Assembly: GCA_030267965.1 (NCBI GenBank)
Contig: BRYA01000334.1
Span: 1-64,000 of the forward strand
Direction: 5' to 3'
Length of the DNA: 64,000 nucleotides
Source: Triparma columacea
Lineage: Eukaryota > Sar > Bolidophyceae > Parmales > Triparmaceae
This document shows positions 30,501 through 40,860 of the stretch, one piece after another. Position 1 is the stretch's first letter. Each line of letters starts with the position of its first letter. The position numbers and the translations under genes are program-made. Under the pieces are notes generated by a model that saw nothing but the letters and a program-made list of their open reading frames with translations, searched no databases and was not told the DNA's origin.

Positions 30501-30703
30501 AGTACCAGGAACAGGAAGACTTTGAGGTCGTCGGTTGGAACTCATACATGACACCTGAGGCCGCTGCAAGGGGCGTGTACTTAATGACTAAAATTCCCGA
30601 GCATAACGCGGATAAAAGTGGCAGTGATGGGTACTCGGATTTGAGCAAGGTTTCGGCGCTGCAGCCCCGTGACCCCGCAGCTGGTCCTCAACCAGACATT
30701 TAA
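27586..30703 (+). CDS. GT23-like glycosyltransferase / StrG-like oxygenase / StrS-like aminotransferase fusion
   Basis: Exons 27586-28473, 28556-29649, 29749-30703, all in phase; 978 residues. Signal peptide MVWRWAFTLLFLINPAVS. Domain 1 (about 40-450) resembles alpha-1,6-fucosyltransferases (GT23): MHVRRGD (His233-Asp237), IFIATDD, STSSTFGTFSS. Domain 2 (about 480-680) is a StrG-like 2OG-Fe(II) oxygenase: His601 and Asp603 in SLHSDGD, HPAGEVNFILPLT, distal His662 in CRHFN, then RVSFDFR. Domain 3 (about 750-955) is the large-domain part of a DegT/DnrJ/EryC1/StrS aminotransferase: YAVALDTCTF and the PLP-lysine motif SFHRRKHLQIGRGG with Lys878. That family is usually about 370 residues, so its C-terminal domain is missing. 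All three families act on sugars or sugar-containing metabolites, so the fusion may build a modified sugar in the secretory lumen. Exon 2/3 splicing uses an unusual GT-repeat acceptor. Confidence 0.85.
29700..29745 (+). repeat. (GT)n microsatellite at a splice acceptor
   Basis: A GT-dinucleotide run with two TACG interruptions occupies the last part of intron 2 of the fusion gene and ends at the acceptor AAG. It takes the place of the usual polypyrimidine tract. Confidence 0.9.
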
Positions 30704-30771
30704 GGAGAGGGGATAAAGGAACCATGGATTAAAATGCAAACGAGCGTTTTATTTTAGGGGTGGAGATAGGT

Positions 30772-32079
30772 TTAGAGAGAGAATCCAAACAATGACATGA
30801 AATTCACAATCGTGTCCCACCGGTGAACTTTGTTTCGCCACTTTTTCATGCAAGTGTTTAGCTTTTTTGGAAATTCCAGGTTAGCTGATTTTTTACGCTT
30901 GTATTGGTGGGATTTCATCAGATCAAAGACCGGTTTGCCGGTTTTTGGGGACGTCAAGCGGATAATATCCTCGTCAATAAAGAGGGACAGAATGCTGAAG
31001 GACGGGCTCGTTGCGTTTTTGTCCACATAGGTCTGATGCCACCAGTCCGAATGCCAGTATAAGATCTCTCCGGCCGCCAGATCCGTGCGGTAGCATCTCG
31101 GTTGAGTTTCAGCAAAAAGTGGGAACTTTTCTCCATTCTCGAGCGCAAAGGCATCCACTCGGCCGCTGTAGACCCCACGGGTCTCGTTCCCCCGACACAG
31201 AAACCAGCTCTTTGACCCTCCTAGTTGCAGCGTGTACAGATGTGCCCGGTCGGCGTCGGTGTGCATGTGCATGCCGGCTCCAGCCTGAGACATGAAAAAC
31301 ATCTTCCAGTTGAAAGCTTCGTAAAAGTCCGCCATGTGCCGCGGTCCGAGGCACGATAGAAAGCGCGTGTCGTCGAAGTATTTTGGAATGTTCAAGGACT
31401 GCCGCATTTTGGACCATAGATTCAATGTAGGCCGAAATCCAACAAATGCAGGTCCCCCAAGCAAGCCACTCAAAGAGGCGCCCAGTGCGCTACGAATCGT
31501 GTGGCCTTCGATGGTGTCGTCTTCGCTGCCCTCAATAGCTCTTCCGACGGATACTAGTGCCTCGATGTCACCCACCCGCTGGTTCAGTGCTTCCATTGAC
31601 CCCCATTCCTCAAAAATTGGCCAATTCTTGGTGAGGTGCGAGGCAACTACAAATGGTTCGCGACGCTCCAAAGGAACCTCGAAAGCATTTCTAACTTCGT
31701 CCCAAGAGTGTAGGCGTGCTAGGTGGCGTTCGGTTTGCTGGCTGCCTTGCAACCTCCCGTTGTACAGACTTCTGTAATCCAAAGTGCCAGTGGTTGTTGT
31801 CCCTGTCTCCACTCGTCGCGTTGCTCCCTCGGGTGCCCCACGCAAGGAAGCTGTTGGATTTTTTGTATGCCGGGAGACAAGTAAACGGCCGGCGTATTCC
31901 TTAGTTTCTGGATAATATTTCAGGCCAGTTACGAAAAGGAAGATTATCACGACGGCAAGATTTAATCTTCTCTTTGTCACAAATCCGTCTTCTCCCTCTG
32001 GGGCCTCTGAGCTCAAACGTACCGGAGAATCACGAGCGGCTGATGCCTTACGCCTTCGTATCTGTGAGTTTGACAACAT
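30772..32079 (-). CDS. JmjC/cupin-8 2OG-Fe(II) oxygenase 2, type II membrane protein
   Basis: 435 residues from the ATG at 32079; the open frame extends six codons further to a GTG, which I reject as a start. A basic cytosolic tail (RRRK) precedes a TM anchor (LAVVIIFLFVTGLKYY), then a stem, then the JmjC/cupin-8 domain with His273 and Asp275 in MHMHTDAD and His348 in DWWHQTY. KSWFLC between them is the usual strand. Type II topology with a stem is typical of Golgi-resident enzymes. It converges with the fusion gene, stop to stop 68 bp. It is only distantly similar to oxygenase 1 (shared features GxGMxMHxD, the CLG segment, WSQLF/WKMFF), so the duplication is old. Confidence 0.88.
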   Translation of the reverse strand: MLSNSQIRRRKASAARDSPVRLSSEAPEGEDGFVTKRRLNLAVVIIFLFVTGLKYYPETKEYAGRLLVSRHTKNPTASLRGAPEGATRRVETGTTTTGTLDYRSLYNGRLQGSQQTERHLARLHSWDEVRNAFEVPLERREPFVVASHLTKNWPIFEEWGSMEALNQRVGDIEALVSVGRAIEGSEDDTIEGHTIRSALGASLSGLLGGPAFVGFRPTLNLWSKMRQSLNIPKYFDDTRFLSCLGPRHMADFYEAFNWKMFFMSQAGAGMHMHTDADRAHLYTLQLGGSKSWFLCRGNETRGVYSGRVDAFALENGEKFPLFAETQPRCYRTDLAAGEILYWHSDWWHQTYVDKNATSPSFSILSLFIDEDIIRLTSPKTGKPVFDLMKSHQYKRKKSANLEFPKKLNTCMKKWRNKVHRWDTIVNFMSLFGFSL

Positions 32080-32478
32080 ATTGGGAGCCAAATCCACAAA
32101 TAAAAAAAATCTTGGGCAAAAAATCTTTGAGACCCGAAGAACCAGCGGTTCTGTCTGAATCAGTTTTTGACCTCCTCCTCTTCTTCGAGGAAGAGGAACA
32201 GCACTCTATTTCAAGGTGCGTGGGAGAGCGCAGCTACATCCGTTGTTCTAATACGCGCGGCGGGGGGGGCGGGGGGGGTCAGTACACACAAAACAGCCTT
32301 GCCTCTGGATCCACGATGACCAATATTTTTGTTTTTTAGAAGGGTTACTGAACCCTTCGTTAGTAATCAACGTTGATATGGGCGCTTAAGTGCTCCATGT
32401 TGGGCTTCCCAACCCCGGATGAAGGGCCAGCTGAGATGCTAGTCCATACATCACCTCACCCTCCCCTCTCTAAACAGA
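32080..32478. other. Divergent intergenic (oxygenase 2 / peroxidase 2)
   Basis: About 400 bp between oppositely read genes. It contains a G-rich run at about 32260-32278. No promoter motif could be assigned. Confidence 0.4.
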
Positions 32479-35400
32479 ATGGAAGCTTTTTTTTTGATAA
32501 TAATCTTGACTCTGCAGCCATTGCTGGTATTCACGACGACATTGACTTTGAATGAAGATGCTCGCGTGTCCTTCACGATCCCTTTAGGTTGTTCGTCAGG
32601 ATCCTTGTCAACATTTTGGAGTCTGTCTTCAGCTCCTGTTCATGGGGGCGTCTACAAGTCAAGTGAGACGAGCGAAGTCGCCTTGCCATCTTTTAGCAAC
32701 AGCGAGGATTCTGGGTTGGGCGATGTTCTCACATTGGAGTACCGCCCAAATGATAACTTTTATGGAGGTGAGTCTCGTTGTTCGAATTGTTTATCATTTG
32801 TGTGAACTTCAACAGTCTTGCACTGTTTGGGCGCCTCTACGAAAGCTTTTGTAGGTTGGAATTGTTCTTTCAACTTTGTTGGTCCAAAAAGGCCTCCCTC
32901 CTCCCTCACATCCACGCGCTTGCTCGCCAAGCCTTCCTCACACACAACACCCCCTCAACCTCCTTTCGTGCACCGTCCTCCCTTCAAACCGTAGTCGATT
33001 ATGCATCATTTGGTGACTCCACCTCCGACGAGGCCTGTTCCATCAAGTTCTTGGTTCTACCAATGGATGATGTGCCCAATGCAATCGATATCACAATTGA
33101 TGTGAAGAATAAGGTGAGGTTTTAGGTTTTCGGAAGAATATATGGTGTTTCGTCTCGTCCACAAGCAACTCCAGCACTACGGGCTTGAGAGTTCAAAAGT
33201 TGTCGTCCTCCATCTCTCACAATCCCTTTTTGCAATTCACTGCAACGCTCGTCGCAGGGTAAGCCCATTTATCTAAATCCAATCGCCGGTGATAAGCTAG
33301 ACGACTTCTCCTCGAATCACCCTGTTTGTCTACAGGATCTTCTCTACTCGAAACGTCTTTCAACTAAACGTGGCGGCCCACTCTTCTTCAAGGACATCGC
33401 GAAGGAGATTGGTGTCGACGTACTGCAGCAGGACATCGGAAGGTTCAAAGATGGGAAGTGTGCGCACACAGTAAATGAGAATGGATACTATGGCGATTTT
33501 TGCGACGCTACGTACATGTTGGGCGGAGTTAGTGTTGCCGACCTCAACGGCGATGGCTACGATGACATTATCGTAACGCGTCTGATGGAAACTCCTAAGG
33601 TGTTCAAGAACTTTGGGGACGGCACCTACGCGGACATCACGGAGGAATGCGGGCTGGGAATTACTGACGGACCGTTTCCGGACACTGCCGGCGTCGCAGT
33701 TGGAGACATTGACAATGATGGTGACGTTGACATTTACTTTAGTACCTACGGTCAAGACCAGTACGCTTACCTCTTCATCAATGACGGCACGGGTCACTTC
33801 ACGGAAGAGTCTGAAGCGCGAGGAGTACAAAACATCCACGAGCTCTCTAAGACGTCGGGCGTCAGTGTCACCTTCGGAGATTTCGATAATGATGGTTTTC
33901 TCGATGTTGTCACCGGCGAGTGGCTGGCGAAGGCAGCGCGGTTGGGCGGTAGTCCTAATTCTGAAGGGTTCAAAATATATAAGAACAAGGGCACGAGGGT
34001 CAACGACTGTCCGAAGACTCCCTCGTCTCCGTCTGGCAAGTGTGAAGGATTCTTTGAAGACATTACGGATGAACTCAACCTTTATGTGCATTTCTTGGAT
34101 GCAGAATATGAAGCTCGCAAGGTTGGGAACCCAAACTACGGGGACTACAAGGGTACTCAGGTTTTCGGCTGCATGTTCATCGACCTTAATGACGACACGT
34201 GGGACGACCTCTTCTGCATTATTGACTTTGGCAACACGAGGATGTTCTTGAACGATGGAGCCGGCTCTTTTCTCCCTCAACCTTACCAACCACCCAACCA
34301 CGTGTTTTCTGATCCTGATCTTTTCGAATTCTCAGAAATAGCCAGGAACGAGGAATATGGGACGAGAGGTGTTGTTGACGCCATGGGTTCGACAATTGGG
34401 GACATCAACGAAGACGGTCACCTCGACATTTTTTTGTCGGCGATCTCGTGCCCAGGCTGCACCAATGGGAGGCTATTTTATGGCCAAAAGAAGAGTGGCA
34501 ACCGTCTCTACATCAAGGGTGAAGGATTTCACATGAAGGACAAGACCACTGAATACGGCGTCCTTGATGGCGGATGGGGTTGGGGAACCACCATGTTCGA
34601 TTTCGACAATGATGGCGACTTGGACATTGCCATGGTCAACGGTTTTGACTTTCCAGGCTCCACCGAGGACATTTTGGCGACCGACAGCAAGTTGTTCGAG
34701 AATGTTCTCTCTTGCTCCCCGGGCAGGCCGGAGAACAAATGCATGAGCAGCGGCGATTCCCCTGGTATGGTCGAAAATGGGGAATCCCTTGGGTTCTCGG
34801 CCGACAAGAGCAAGGGTCGGGGGCTTATCTCCTTTGACTACGACTACGATGGTGACCTGGACTTGTTCGTCATGAACAGTGAGGGCATTGCTGAGTTGTT
34901 TGAGAACAGGAAGGGAAATGAGATGGATTGGCTCAAAGTGAATGTTGTCGAGAGGGGAAGTGGCCGAACCAGCATTGACGCCTTCGTTTATGTGAGGGAG
35001 CGAGCCGAAACCGACGCGGTTGGTACCTCGGAGAATGAAAGGACACAGTCTACGAAATGGCGCATGAGAAAGATGGGACCTTCGAGCTTTTACCTCGGTA
35101 CGGGTGAGCAGGTCACCCACTTTGGTCTCGGGTCTCCCTCTGGCGACCCCGTCGATACCGTCAAGGTCTTCTGGCCAAAGACGAACAACACCATAATCAT
35201 CAATGACGTTCCTCGCAACACCCAGCTTCGCGTCACCTCCCTTCCGGGACGGGATGTATGGGAGGCGTACCACCACATAGAGTCCATCCCGCAGTGCCCG
35301 TACTTGACCATAGCGGAGCTTTCTCAGCCCCTAAAAGGTGGTTCTGTGGCCATCGACTCTATGGGGAAGCACGTAGTCTACTACCCTTCAGCCGAATTCA

Positions 35401-37427
35401 ACGGAACCATCGACTTCAATTACGAAGTAAAAGACGCTGCTGCGTTAAGCTCTGACCAATTGACCGACTCGGGAAAGGTGACTCTAAATGTGAGGTACAA
35501 CTCTGGGGAGACACTGGAGTCTTCGAAGTTCCCGCCTCTCAACGGCAAGAATAACAACCCAAACGATGGAAACATCGGCTGTCCCTTCATGGCCCTCGGG
35601 CGTGTTTCCCCCTCAGAGTACAAGCAGGATTCTGATGCACTTTTGGGTGCCTATGATACCCCAATAACCGAGGGCATTGATGAGACTCACGAGGATGCTC
35701 GTCCCTCCGCCCGCGAAATCAGCAACGTCCTCTTCAAACAGTCCAACAAGGACAAGCCATCTAAATCCAACCTGAATGATCTTTTTGTTCATATTGGCCA
35801 GATGATCGTGCACGACACGGATTTCAGCACCCCCTTCGCAAACGGAGACCTGGATGCCATGATGGGTATCAAGGTTCCCAAAGGGGACCCCATCTTTGAC
35901 GAAGACAGCGAGGGGGGCAAGCAGCTTCGATTCAGGCGTAGTGGCGTAGCTGACAACACTGGGTCGGGATTTACCGTGAACCGCGAACAGTTTAATAAGG
36001 TTACGAGCTTCATTGACCTCTCGCAGGTTTATTCACCCTCGTGGACTCGTTTGATGTCTATGCGGTCCCAGCGAAGCGGGAAGCTCCTTGTCGACATGAC
36101 TACGGGCACACTTCCCCTCAACACACCTTTAATGCAGTTAGCTAACCCCCTTGAGAAGGAACTTGAGTTCCAGCTTCTGAGCGGTGATAACCGGGCCAAT
36201 GTGCACCCTGCGCTTCTCGCGATACACTCTCTCTTCCACCTCGAGCACAATCGTGTTTGCGAAGGCCTCCAGGAAAGCCTCGGGGCAGCGACGAGTGACG
36301 AGGACCTCTTCCAGCACGCTCGTGTCCGACTCATTGCTAAGTTCCAGTCCATCGTCTACAACGAGTGGCTTCCAGCTTTACTAGGTCCCAACCTCAAGCT
36401 CGCCCCTTACACTGGGTACAACCCAGACATCAGGGCTGAGATAAAAAATGAATTTGCCACGGCTGCGGCACGGTTTGGGCACAGCCAGGTGAATAACGTG
36501 CAGCTGTGCTTCGAGGCGGACAACACGGAGTGCCCCCAAGGGCACTTGCTCCTTAGAGACAGCTATTTCAAACCGGGGGCGTTCAGGCGAGCGGGGATGA
36601 GTCAGCTCTTGAAAGGCATGTTCGCTCAGCCAGCTCAAGAAGTCGACACGTTCATGGTTGATGCATTGAGAGATTTTCTGTTCGGTACGCATGCCTTCCC
36701 TCTCGACTTGGCAAGCATTAACATTCAAAGGGGAAGGGACCATGGACTAGCAGACTTCAACCAAGTAAGAAAAGACTTGGGGCTGTACAAGTACACTGCC
36801 TTCGAGGAAATAACAAGTGACAAGGAAATCGCAGGAAAGTTGAAGAGGCTCTACAAGGGAAAGATTGACAACATCGATCTCTTTGTGGGTGGCCTTGCTG
36901 AGGATAAGGTTCCAGGGGGCAACCTCGGCCCTACGTTCGGCAACATAATTAAGACTCAGTTCGAGATTTTACGCGACGGCGATAGGTTCTACTTTGAGAA
37001 CAATGCCAACAACCTAATGTCAGAGGAAGAAGTTCAGGAGATCAAGTCGAGTGGACTATGCGATATCCTGAAGGGGAGTGCGTGGGGTACGGGTAGCGGC
37101 TTTGAGAACAGCATTCCCCTCGCGTGTGCGAACAATAATAAACCCTTCCTTTTCGTACCGGAAGAGCAAGACGAGGGAAGTTGGTGGGAAGCCTGGGATA
37201 CAGACGTATTGCCTATTGTGGTGAGCGTAGTTGTCACGCTCCTGTGCGTCTCTGGGGCTCTCTTCGTGTTTGTCAAGGCGGACAAGGTAGAAATCAATTG
37301 GAGGTCGATGGAGATTGGTCGAGGTCAGCGTCCCCCCCCGGCTGTAGAAGTTGAGCCTTTAGAGGACATGAAGTCGAGTGGGAAGTACGGTATCGTGGGC
37401 ACTGCTGTCATTGAAACGCGAATATAG
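32479..37427 (+). CDS. FG-GAP/VCBS repeat - haem peroxidase membrane protein 2
   Basis: Exons 32479-32767, 32995-33113, 33258-37427; phases agree; 1,525 residues, the same length as paralogue 1. Signal peptide MEAFFLIIILTLQPLLVF. FG-GAP units include DLNGDGYDDI, DIDNDGDVDIY, DFDNDGFLDVV, DLNDDTWDDL, DINEDGHLDIF, DFDNDGDLDIA and DYDYDGDLDLF, followed by the ASPIC/UnbV-like SSFYLGTGEQVTHFGLG. Peroxidase domain: distal His988 in GQMIVHDTDF, the GDNRAN arginine, EHNRVC, and proximal His1211 in RFGHSQV. One TM helix (VLPIVVSVVVTLLCVSGALFVF) and a cytosolic tail ending GTAVIETRI, recalling GTAI in paralogue 1. Both introns lie near the 5' end, whereas those of paralogue 1 lie in the middle; no intron position is shared. 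The role is presumably peroxide-dependent oxidation at the cell surface or in a vesicle. Confidence 0.9.
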
Positions 37428-37476
37428 ATGTATTGTGGACACTGCTGTCAACGAAACGGTCGAATATATATGTATT
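37395..37476 (+). repeat. Tandem duplication across the peroxidase 2 stop codon
   Basis: About 40 bp covering the last codons and stop (GTGGGCACTGCTGTC...) is repeated immediately downstream with small changes (GTGGACACTGCTGTC...). The second copy is untranslated. Confidence 0.8.
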
Positions 37477-37756
37477 TGGTGGGGAGGAGCTCGTACGTAC
37501 AAGGAGGCTGTTTCACCTCTGTGGAATATGGATATCAATCAATGGAAGTGGGAATTAATTCGTGAAGGGAAGAGGCTTCTGAAGAAAAGCGTGACTTTTT
37601 TTTGTCTAGTCCGGTCCCAGGACTTGTCCTAAGTTAGGGGGCAGTTCTTACGTAAGGACCGGTCTTGTGTCTTTTTCAAAGAACCTATTGAAATTTGGCC
37701 ATTTTTGCGGAAGCCTGTAGCCTGCGTTCATTTGGCTAATCCAACCATTAGTCAAT
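37477..37756. other. Intergenic between peroxidase 2 and HGxGH protein
   Basis: About 280 bp with no gene or element visible; presumably terminator and promoter of the flanking same-strand genes. Confidence 0.4.
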
Positions 37757-39722
37757 ATGGAGATGATATCGACAAAAGTGGACAAGGTTCGATACGGCCC
37801 CTTACCTGTTGTGCTCACCGACACTGAAGACCTCACCGACACTGAAGACGGGGCAGATAAGGAGTTTGAGAACTTTGACCTCGAGGAACAACAGGACAAG
37901 AAAAAGAAAAAACAAGGGTTTCTTCTTTTTCTTGTCCTGTCCGTATGCTTTTTGGTCGTTTCTAGTGCTTCGAGCGCGCCTAAAAGCGGGACTCAGTCCG
38001 AAAATCCTAACGCCCTTAAATTTCACCAAAACTGTTTCCTTCCCGGTGACAATCAATTGCTACTCTGCAAGTGGGGGGGAGATCTTGAAGGTTTTGAGAA
38101 GTGCATGGAAGTTGATGACTCAGCATCTATTTCCTCTGGCAATAGTTATTTCAAAACAGTTGAAAAGCACAAGTTGGGGTTTCAGAAGTATGTAGAGGTA
38201 CTCAAACAGTTTGACCATGGCTCCCCTCCCTTCAGCAGAAATGGGACGTGTCAAATCTTCGACGAAAGCTACCCAGACATTGGCATTAACGGGTTGGCCT
38301 ACGGACTGCTCCTCTCCGTTCCTTCTGTCAATATCCGTTTTGACATTGGTCATATTTACGGACAGTGGTCAGTCAAGAGGGCGTTAACGAATGCGAGGCT
38401 TGAAAACCAGGACGCTCTAGACGAGTTGATGAAAGTCTTTGAGGTTGTTTCGTCATTTTCGAGGTTTACACACGCGTGCGGATACACGGGTGAGGAGGGG
38501 TACAGTTTCATTCATTCAACCTCGTGGGCAAGCGCAATCTCCTTAAAGACTGATGACCCGACTGTCATCTGGGAGACAATACTCACTTTAAACCAGGCAT
38601 ACCGAAGGGGTGGCGTTCCGATAGACGTCTTTGCGCATTCTTTGCACGGATTGGGTCATGGGGCAATGTTCATCGGGAGCGCCTTTGCTGATGACAACAA
38701 CTACGAGGTGGTAATGCAGAGTGATGTGTGTGGGCCCAAGGGTGCCTACGAGAAGGTGAGTAAAAAACTCGACCTTCTTCTTCTTGTAATCCTGTCGAGT
38801 CGAAATAATGAAAATAATAAGCCCTCACTATGAACGCCTCGCTCACCACCTCAACTCCTGCTCGTCTCCCCTCGCTCTCCGTCTATCCCCCTTACATTTT
38901 TTATTGTACAAACAACAGTCTGTCCATTTCAACGAGGAAGCCCTTCAGATTGGAATTCGTGTCTGTGGCGGGGGGGAGACGAAAAGCTCAAAAGCCACCA
39001 AGGAGGAACAGTACATGTGTGCCTCGGGACTGTACATGTCCTACTATACTGCTCTGAACCATAAGGGTTACTTTGATGACGACAACTTCGACTTTGTGAT
39101 GACATGCGCCCACTACCCTTTCTCGGCATCCTGCTACAAGTGGACCTTCAGATTTGCAAACCCATTTCAAGTAGAAAAGATGTGGGAAAAGGATCCGTGC
39201 AATGCGGCGACTGACGGTGTTTTCTCGAGCAACCTCCAGAGGAGGGGTTGCATCTGGGGCTTCGCAACCAACTGGTATGTCCCTTACGACTTGGCCGTTC
39301 ACAAAAAGGTCTTAGATGAAGGAGGGGACGTTAACAGCATTCACTCCCTCGTTGACTTTTGCACCCCCTACCTTCATACGGGCAGTGAACGACAAAACTG
39401 GAAGTCGGAATGGCTGACCTGCATTGCTGGCGGAGTGGAGTATGTCGCATATGACGGCATCCAAAACATGACGAAGGTTGAAGTCTTCTGCAGCCAGCTG
39501 CTAGCGAACTATACCGGGTACACCCCGGCCCCTGGTGTGGCAAATGAGGGCTACAGATTCTGCGTTGACGCGGGTTCGTCAAACTTCAAGACGAAAGACC
39601 AGTTTTATGGATCTGAGTACCTTCCGAGGATCAATCAAACGATCGGGACCATCAAATGTAAGAGTGACGTCAGAAATTGTCTGCACGGCTGGAGGACGGA
39701 CCTCTTTGAGGACGAGGAGTAA
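37757..39722 (+). CDS. Cys-rich type II membrane protein with HGLGHG motif, family unknown
   Basis: Exons 37757-38755 and 38919-39722 join in phase 0; 600 residues. An acidic cytosolic N-terminus (TDTEDLTDTEDGADKEFENF, an imperfect repeat) and a KKKKK stop-transfer-like patch precede one TM helix (FLLFLVLSVCFLVV). The large ectodomain carries many cysteines and the motif AHSLHGLGHGAMF (about residues 295-307), then CxxG-type units in exon 2 (MCASGLYMSYY, TCAHYPFSASCYKW, RRGCIWGFATNW). The paired His-Gly motif followed by CxxGxxM suggests metal binding, but I cannot name the family or a reaction. Several NxS/T sites fit a glycosylated lumenal or extracellular domain. It sits inside the run of secretory enzymes and converges with oxygenase 3 (172 bp). 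Confidence 0.8.
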
Positions 39723-39882
39723 AAGAAAAAAAAATCGGATCACACCCTTGGTCCTTTTTGAAAAGTATCACGATAATTTTTATAAGATATTTGAGAGTTC
39801 TGTGTTGAGTTCTGCGTTGAGTTCTGCGTCTGACCGCTAGGCAAAGTGCTCTTGAAATCGTGGCCTTTCTTCAATCACTTGC

Positions 39883-39920
39883 GATGGGCAATATTCACCC
39901 ATGGGCAATATTCACCCATG
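39883..39920. repeat. Short direct repeat at the oxygenase 3 stop codon
   Basis: An 18-bp segment (ATGGGCAATATTCACCC) occurs twice in a row. One copy encodes the last residues of oxygenase 3 (WVNIAHG); the other lies just past its stop. Confidence 0.75.
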
Positions 39921-40860
39921 AACTAACCCCCATGGTCATGCCTGTAGAGTAGATCTCATGAAACCACTCATGGGGGATGTACAGTACGTCGCCTGGCACC
40001 ATTGTGGCCGAGTGAGGGTATGTGAACCATAAGTTAAGGTACTGAAAAACGTTCTTCCGAAAGGGTCTTTCTAGCAGCTCTCCCAAGAATAGAGTTGACT
40101 CCATGGTGTGCCCGGTCCTTTGACTCATGTACAGATAAGGTTTGTCGCTTTGAGGGAACATCATGACCTGTTTGCTGCCCTGAACCAGGTACATGAAGCC
40201 GCCGGAGTTGTGGTCATAGTGGAGACCAGAATCAATGTCTCCACTCCCAACCCATAAGCCAAGCTCAGAGACTCCGTCGGTGTAGGGTATGCTGTGTCCC
40301 GCTTTGGATTTCGCTTTGAACATGAAGCTGGGAAGGCCGACTTCGGCATCTCGCTTTAAATCTTCCACGTCCTGTAAGTCAACCAGTCCCACATAACAGG
40401 TAAGTTCAGGGTGCTCAGCCAACAAACTGTCGCCAAGCAGCCACTCCAGCGCTTCCTGCCTATGCTTCACGTTTGTGCGCTTGCGATTCAGGTCGGTTCC
40501 GCGGATAAATTTATTTTCTGTTAGAATCACTCTGAAGTCCTCAACGACACTGTTGTTCTTTTCCAAGGCAGATTTCACGTACTGCTTGCTCCAAGCGTGC
40601 GGTGCTGACGTTAGTATGTTAGTCGTATCGGTTATCAACGTAGGAACTCCTGCCTTGTAAATGGCGTCAATATCAAAGAGTTTGTCACTGTAGGAAACAC
40701 GATTAATGGGAGTTATTTTTGGGAGGAATAGGAACCTTTGGTGCCACAGCGTTTGAAAGTTGAACTTTTTGTTAGACTCGGGAGCAATATTATCAAAGTT
40801 GTAAGCGAAAAAGGCAATGACTGCAACCAGAGAAGAAAGCAAAGCCGAGAATGATGGCAT
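39895..40860 (-). CDS. JmjC/cupin-8 2OG-Fe(II) oxygenase 3, membrane-anchored
   Basis: 321 residues from the ATG at 40860 (MPSFSALLSSLVAVIAFFAY, a signal peptide or anchor); upstream codons lead only to a TTG. Cupin-8/JmjC core: SGLHYDHNSGG with His214 and Asp216, YLVQGSKQVMMFP, and PHEWFHEIY with His301. WFHEIYS and the closing MGVSSWVN are characteristic of the JMJD5/FIH-like cupin-8 branch. It is smaller than the other two oxygenases here and belongs to a different subgroup, so the three are probably not a recent tandem set. The substrate is unknown. Confidence 0.88.
   Translation of the reverse strand: MPSFSALLSSLVAVIAFFAYNFDNIAPESNKKFNFQTLWHQRFLFLPKITPINRVSYSDKLFDIDAIYKAGVPTLITDTTNILTSAPHAWSKQYVKSALEKNNSVVEDFRVILTENKFIRGTDLNRKRTNVKHRQEALEWLLGDSLLAEHPELTCYVGLVDLQDVEDLKRDAEVGLPSFMFKAKSKAGHSIPYTDGVSELGLWVGSGDIDSGLHYDHNSGGFMYLVQGSKQVMMFPQSDKPYLYMSQRTGHTMESTLFLGELLERPFRKNVFQYLNLWFTYPHSATMVPGDVLYIPHEWFHEIYSTGMTMGVSSWVNIAHG

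Noticed and set aside
26355..40860. Histone demethylase function for the three JmjC genes
   Set aside because: All three have N-terminal signal or TM segments, which argues for the secretory lumen, not chromatin.
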